A stretch of DNA of 64,000 bases from Zunongwangia pacifica (GTDB lineage: Bacteria > Bacteroidota > Bacteroidia > Flavobacteriales > Flavobacteriaceae). Numbering within the stretch: the first letter of the stretch is position 1; each line of letters begins with the position of its first letter. The DNA lies in assembly GCF_023499215.1 (NCBI RefSeq), contig NZ_JAKHSK010000006.1:62001-126000 (forward strand), read 5' to 3'. Positions 60,379 to 64,000 of this stretch are shown piece after piece. Position numbers and translations under genes: made by a program. The notes under the pieces are model-generated. The model ran no database searches and had not been told where the DNA came from. It worked only from the letters and a program-made list of their open reading frames with translations.

Positions 60379-61117
60379 TGATAATATTGGTTTTGTCTAC
60401 TCCGCTATTTCCTGTTTTGGGATCAAAAGCGTATACGGTAATAGTATAATTGCCTTTATTTAAATCGATATTCCCAGAAAATGTACTCGATTTTTCAGTT
60501 TGTTGAAGTGCTACTTCTTTAAAAAAACCTTCAGCTTCTACTACGGCTTTAATTTCAAAGCCACTGGCATCCCATAGGCCGCCTTCTTCAACCGGGCAGC
60601 CACACATCATTACAACATTCACTTTAATTTCCGTAGAAATACCACCGGGAATACGCTCATGGGTTTGCGGACTCAAAATATCGATGATAAAACCGGGAAT
60701 TTCAAGAACAACACCGTCGCCCATAATATCCTTCCCCGGGATTACCCAAAGTTGCGTGGTCGTTTTAACTGTGGCCTGTTTTTTATTTATGGGGGCATAG
60801 GCTTCAACTTCGATAAAAGTGGGTGATTTTATATCTAATTTGGCCAGAAAACCTGCTGTATTATTTTCTGAAAGATCCTGATAGCGTACTTTAGGTTGTT
60901 TCATGATCTTTTCGGTATTGCCTGTACTCCCAAAAGTAATTCCTTCTGCAAGTATTTCTTTAGTCAGCGCATTCCTAACCATAATTTTTGCGCCCCCCAC
61001 AGAGGTACCAATAAATTTGGCATCTTTGGCTTTGGCGCGTATCATCACATTGGTTTGGGACATGCCATTAAAACTGATGAGTAAAATAAGTAATGTACAA
61101 AGGCCGAAAAGTTTCAT
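60371..61117 (-). CDS. Secreted protein of unknown function
   Basis: Not recognised. The 248-aa product has a signal peptide (about 1-20, ending GMSQ) and is predicted beta-rich, with Ig-like alternation (ATVKTTTQLWVIPG, ISTEIKVNVVMM, GNYTITVYAFDPKTG). A CGCP motif near residue 173 and a GG-x-W stretch after it are distinctive. There is no lipobox and no sorting domain visible. It lies 58 bases from the upstream L,D-transpeptidase stop on the same strand, but no functional link is evident. Confidence 0.7.
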   Translation of the reverse strand: MKLFGLCTLLILLISFNGMSQTNVMIRAKAKDAKFIGTSVGGAKIMVRNALTKEILAEGITFGSTGNTEKIMKQPKVRYQDLSENNTAGFLAKLDIKSPTFIEVEAYAPINKKQATVKTTTQLWVIPGKDIMGDGVVLEIPGFIIDILSPQTHERIPGGISTEIKVNVVMMCGCPVEEGGLWDASGFEIKAVVEAEGFFKEVALQQTEKSSTFSGNIDLNKGNYTITVYAFDPKTGNSGVDKTNIIIN

Positions 61118-61175
61118 ATAATTTCTTTTATTGAAATATAATAAAAGATAAGAAACTTCAACAACTATTTACATT

Positions 61176-62186
61176 TTATGTAAGTGGAACATTAGCATTA
61201 GGTTCTTCTTCAATAATAAAATTCTTAGGATCGTTTTTGTAGGTTTTAATATGATCTCTCAATATCTCTAATTCATCTTCCGTAAAATCATTGCTTTCTA
61301 AACTATCGGCCAATTGCAACCAGGGCTTCTTTTTATTATAATCATATTCGCCATAAACAATAAATGGTGTTCCGTTTGCCTGTATTCTACTTCCGTTTAA
61401 TGTCCACATCGTCGCCCAATCATAGATAAAATGGGCATCATCCATATACAATCTCACACAGGCATGACTCGCCGGATAACCTGGCAACGCATATTGATGG
61501 GTGCCTACGCCCTCAAAGTTCATAAAATTAAAATAGTAAGGAAGTATCCAGTCTTTATTTACAGAACTGACCTTTCGTTTAGCTTTATAATTTCCGTAAT
61601 GCAGGCCATTTGGTGTAGGCGTCGATCTTTTACCACTACTTACAGGTCCCCATTTAATAAGTTTACCGGCTTCATATAAGCCAAAAGCCTGAATGCGTTG
61701 TGATATTAAAACAACTTTGGGAATTGTATCGACCATGCCCAATTGTTTAGGGAACGGACTATAATCCATAAGATTAGTGCTTATAGAATCTGGAACCACC
61801 AACTCTTTGCCTGTCCAGACTTTGCGCTGATCTATACGGTTTAAAGCGTAGATTACTTTACGCTGCTCTTCGCTATAATTTGAATTAAAACTATCTAAGT
61901 CGATTTTACTTTTTAAAGAATCAATATGATATACAACCTTAAGTCTTTCGAGTGGTGGATCTACTTTAATAGTATCTAAAACAGTAACCGGGATTTCTAC
62001 CGGCTTTGCAGCATCCTCATTTTTATTACAGGAGCTTAGGCAGCAAATCATAAAAACGGAACTGCCAAGACCAAAAATCCCTAGATATTTTCTAAAAAAT
62101 GGTAACGTTTTAAATACTGGTTTCTTAGCACTCAAAAATGAGATCATGCTTAAAATCGAAATACTTTTATAGATTTTCTTCATCAT
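61176..62186 (-). CDS. L,D-transpeptidase (YkuD fold) lipoprotein
   Basis: Envelope peptidoglycan transpeptidase of 336 aa. A long N-terminal region with hydrophobic segment and LSSC lipobox (Cys53) precedes a LysM-like stretch (about 80-133, IYALNRIDQRKVWTGKELVVPD) and the YkuD domain (about 155-275). His230 and the SHACVRLY motif (His241, Cys243) supply the catalytic residues; the usual SHGC glycine is alanine. The true start may be Met14 or later, since the signal sequence is unusually long. Confidence 0.85.
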   Translation of the reverse strand: MMKKIYKSISILSMISFLSAKKPVFKTLPFFRKYLGIFGLGSSVFMICCLSSCNKNEDAAKPVEIPVTVLDTIKVDPPLERLKVVYHIDSLKSKIDLDSFNSNYSEEQRKVIYALNRIDQRKVWTGKELVVPDSISTNLMDYSPFPKQLGMVDTIPKVVLISQRIQAFGLYEAGKLIKWGPVSSGKRSTPTPNGLHYGNYKAKRKVSSVNKDWILPYYFNFMNFEGVGTHQYALPGYPASHACVRLYMDDAHFIYDWATMWTLNGSRIQANGTPFIVYGEYDYNKKKPWLQLADSLESNDFTEDELEILRDHIKTYKNDPKNFIIEEEPNANVPLT

Positions 62187-62658
62187 ATTAAATTAATCCT
62201 ATGGTTAAGGGATCAATGTGGCAATCGACAAAATTAGCAGATAACGTCTATGGAATTTACTAATAGCTAGTTAATTATTTGTTGAATTCTTATTAAGATG
62301 AAATGCTGAATAATGACATAAAGAATAACCTTTAAAACTTGATATCTTATTTAATGTAACGATAATGCTAATTTAAAGCTATTGAAAGCGAAATATATTT
62401 AATTTGAAAGCGGAAAAATTTCTGAATTCGGAATTATATCCTATTTAACAAAATAAGTCAATTTTGCGTTTTACATTTATGCCAAAATGAAAATTAAATT
62501 GCCTCTAAAAATTTTAAGTTTTTGCCTTTGCTAACTATAGATTGAAATGAAAATTTGACCAGAATTACAATCTAATAACGACCATTCCCTACAATAGAAA
62601 AGCATGATTTAAAAATGCATCACCCAAAATCAAAATCAAACCTCAAACAATTTCCCCT
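62187..62658. other. Intergenic region between the L,D-transpeptidase and SDR genes
   Basis: A-T-rich, with no supported reading frame; the plus-strand frames I checked are under 20 codons. A -7-like element for the transpeptidase gene (TAATTTTG on the minus strand, 62236-62229) is the only signal I see. Confidence 0.55.
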
Positions 62659-63597
62659 ATGAACTTTTGGTCTTTAAATAAAGCTAAAAAAAAAGAAGGT
62701 AAAATCGCCATTGTAACCGGAGCCAACGCTGGTATTGGTTATGAAACTACCAAAGGACTTGCAAGTGTAGGAATTGAAGTGATTATGGCTTGCCGAGATC
62801 TACAAAAAGCTGAAAACGCCAAACAAAAGATTTTAAAATCGCTTCCTGAAGCAAAATTAAAGCTGATGGAAATCGATCTTGCCAGTCTCACCTCTGTACA
62901 CGCTTTTGCTGAAAATTTTAAAGCACAATATGATAAACTGGATATTCTTGTGAATAATGCCGGTGTTATGATGACGCCTTTACAAAAAACCGAAGATGGT
63001 TTAGAATTGCAAATGGCAACTAATTATTTTGGACATTTTTTACTTACCGGATTATTAATTCCTGTTTTAGAAAAATCCTTTAGATCACGGGTCGTTAGCT
63101 TAAGCAGTCTTGCCCATAGATGGGGAGACATTCATTTTGATAATCTAAATGCCGAGAAATCTTACGATAAGCGTCAATTTTATGCGCAAAGTAAACTGGC
63201 TTGTCTAATTTTTGCTTATCATCTGGATAAAAAGCTGGTAAAAAAAGGTTTCGATATGCATTCGTATGCCACTCATCCGGGGATTTCAAATACTAACCTG
63301 ATGAGAAATCTACCAAAATGGTTAAGGTTCTTATCTCCTTTGCTAATGCCTATATTTTCGCAATCTGCTGAAAAAGGTGCGCTTCCTATTTTACGTGCAT
63401 GCCTGGATGATACCTTAAATGGTGGAGAATATATTGGTCCTTCGGGAACCAAACAATATAAAGGACATCCTGTAATTGTAGATTCAGATTATAATTCTAA
63501 GGATAAATACAAAGCCAAAAAACTTTGGAAAGTCTCCGAAGAATTAGTCAATTTTAATTACTTTAAAAATACTGATACAAAAGCTCAGGCCTCATAG
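62659..63597 (+). CDS. Short-chain dehydrogenase/reductase (retinol-dehydrogenase-like)
   Basis: Oxidoreductase of 312 aa with an SDR Rossmann fold. The cofactor loop VTGANAGIGYET is at 18-29, NNAGVMM near 102, and the catalytic motif YAQSK (Tyr and Lys) near 175. The form resembles RDH12/WW-oxidoreductase-type SDRs acting on lipophilic aldehydes or ketones. The substrate is unknown and there is no operon partner. The stop codon lies inside a terminator hairpin. Confidence 0.88.
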   Translation: MNFWSLNKAKKKEGKIAIVTGANAGIGYETTKGLASVGIEVIMACRDLQKAENAKQKILKSLPEAKLKLMEIDLASLTSVHAFAENFKAQYDKLDILVNNAGVMMTPLQKTEDGLELQMATNYFGHFLLTGLLIPVLEKSFRSRVVSLSSLAHRWGDIHFDNLNAEKSYDKRQFYAQSKLACLIFAYHLDKKLVKKGFDMHSYATHPGISNTNLMRNLPKWLRFLSPLLMPIFSQSAEKGALPILRACLDDTLNGGEYIGPSGTKQYKGHPVIVDSDYNSKDKYKAKKLWKVSEELVNFNYFKNTDTKAQAS

Positions 63598-63608
63598 CCC
63601 GAGCTTTT
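63579..63608. terminator. Bidirectional terminator between the SDR and GH97 genes
   Basis: AAAAGCTC (63579-63586) pairs with GAGCTTTT (63601-63608), extended by GGC/GCC after one mismatch. A T-rich tract follows on the plus strand. Confidence 0.7.
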
Positions 63609-63632
63609 ATTTTTCTTTATCCCGTAATCTGG

Positions 63633-64000
63633 TTACTCTATTTTTGCGGCCCAACCACCATTCTTAACTATAGTAATTTCTAAAATGTCTCCTTTTTTTA
63701 CGGTTTTTGTTCTTTTTACATAATCCATAGCCTGTCGCTTTGCATTAATTCCATCTTCAAAAGAAGTAAGCTGCAACACCTCCCCTTCTTTTAAAAAATC
63801 TAGTTGAATCTCAAACGTGCGCTCTTCCTCTTTACTATTAGCAATTCCGCCTAAAAACCACCTTTCACCTTTACGTTTGGCGACGATAGCATATTCACCC
63901 AATTTGGCTTCTAAAGCAATCGTTTCGTCCCAGGTAACGGGAACATCGGTAATAAACTGCGTACACTCTTCATTTTTAAAATAGTTAGTAGGATTATCGG
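63633..64000 (-). CDS. Glycoside hydrolase family 97 alpha-glucosidase (SusB type), C-terminal part
   Basis: Only the last 122 residues are in the window; the frame is open to base 64000. The piece reads ECTQFITDVPVTWDET, then EAKLGEYAIVAKRKGERW and FLGGIANSKEE, which match the C-terminal beta-sandwich of GH97 enzymes such as Bacteroides SusB. GH97 members cleave alpha-glucosides or, in another branch, alpha-galactosides; the catalytic residues lie outside the window. It may belong to a second glycan locus to the right. Confidence 0.85.
   Translation of the reverse strand, partial: DNPTNYFKNEECTQFITDVPVTWDETIALEAKLGEYAIVAKRKGERWFLGGIANSKEEERTFEIQLDFLKEGEVLQLTSFEDGINAKRQAMDYVKRTKTVKKGDILEITIVKNGGWAAKIE

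Overview
The window is chromosomal DNA of a Bacteroidota bacterium, most likely a marine member of the Flavobacteriaceae (Zunongwangia/Salegentibacter/Gramella-like; the genus is an inference from protein character, not a search). Supporting signs are the low G+C content, SusC/SusD pairs, lipoproteins with acidic residues after the lipobox cysteine, no clear Shine-Dalgarno sequences, several promoters of the Bacteroidota type (TTG, about 19 bases, TAnnTTTG), and synteny such as ftsK-lolA-lptFG-ribB. I see no rRNA, tRNA, CRISPR array, prophage or insertion sequence.

Left part (1-12.6 kb): an alpha-glucan (starch/maltodextrin) utilisation locus. On the minus strand lie a LacI-type regulator, an MFS sugar transporter, beta-phosphoglucomutase and a GH65 disaccharide phosphorylase cut by the left edge. 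Divergently transcribed are susC, susD, a SusE-like glycan-binding lipoprotein and a GH13 alpha-amylase lipoprotein. The amylase cuts starch at the surface, SusCDE bind and import the oligosaccharides, the MFS protein moves them into the cytoplasm, and the phosphorylase plus beta-PGM give glucose and glucose-6-phosphate. A palindrome with a central CG sits in the divergent promoter region. A GH97 alpha-glucosidase enters at the far right edge.

13-16.8 kb: a B12-dependent ribonucleotide reductase with a dyad-rich leader, and a sterol-desaturase-family membrane hydroxylase. 16.8-23.8 kb: a sugar-isomerase-like TIM-barrel protein, then a galactose locus: a Nudix-derived regulator divergent from galK-galT, with an SSS-family sugar/sodium symporter and galM on the minus strand. 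No galE is present. 23.9-31 kb: two peptidase-type genes, a DsbD-like reductase and tilS. 31.0-31.7 kb: a HigBA toxin-antitoxin pair. 31.7-36.2 kb: pabB, an FMN reductase, a second epimerase-like gene, a DEAD-box-type helicase and a very small basic protein.

36.2-40.8 kb: a LytS/LytTR-type two-component pair flanking a short ExbB-like membrane protein, then a two-gene cassette of secreted proteins, one with a regular N-x-G beta-solenoid ladder. 41-44.4 kb: lipoamide dehydrogenase and NhaC. 44.5-46.5 kb: a thiol-redox cluster (2-Cys peroxiredoxin, thioredoxin, a small partner protein, Tpx). 46.5-53.8 kb: dgkA, an alpha/beta hydrolase, ftsK, lolA, lptF/G and ribB. 53.8-59.3 kb: a nitroreductase, a SanA-like protein, a small membrane protein, and a PepSY protein with a TonB-dependent siderophore receptor. 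59.5-64 kb: a Cof-type HAD phosphatase, an unrecognised secreted protein, an L,D-transpeptidase, an SDR oxidoreductase and the partial GH97.

No entirely new multi-gene system is evident. The best leads are fine-scale: a 13-bp motif repeated in the regulator/galK intergenic region next to a Nudix regulator with a broken Nudix box; a Tpx without the canonical resolving cysteine; a RibBA-type protein whose cyclohydrolase half has lost its zinc and catalytic motifs; the N-x-G solenoid protein and its partner; and several unannotated small features.
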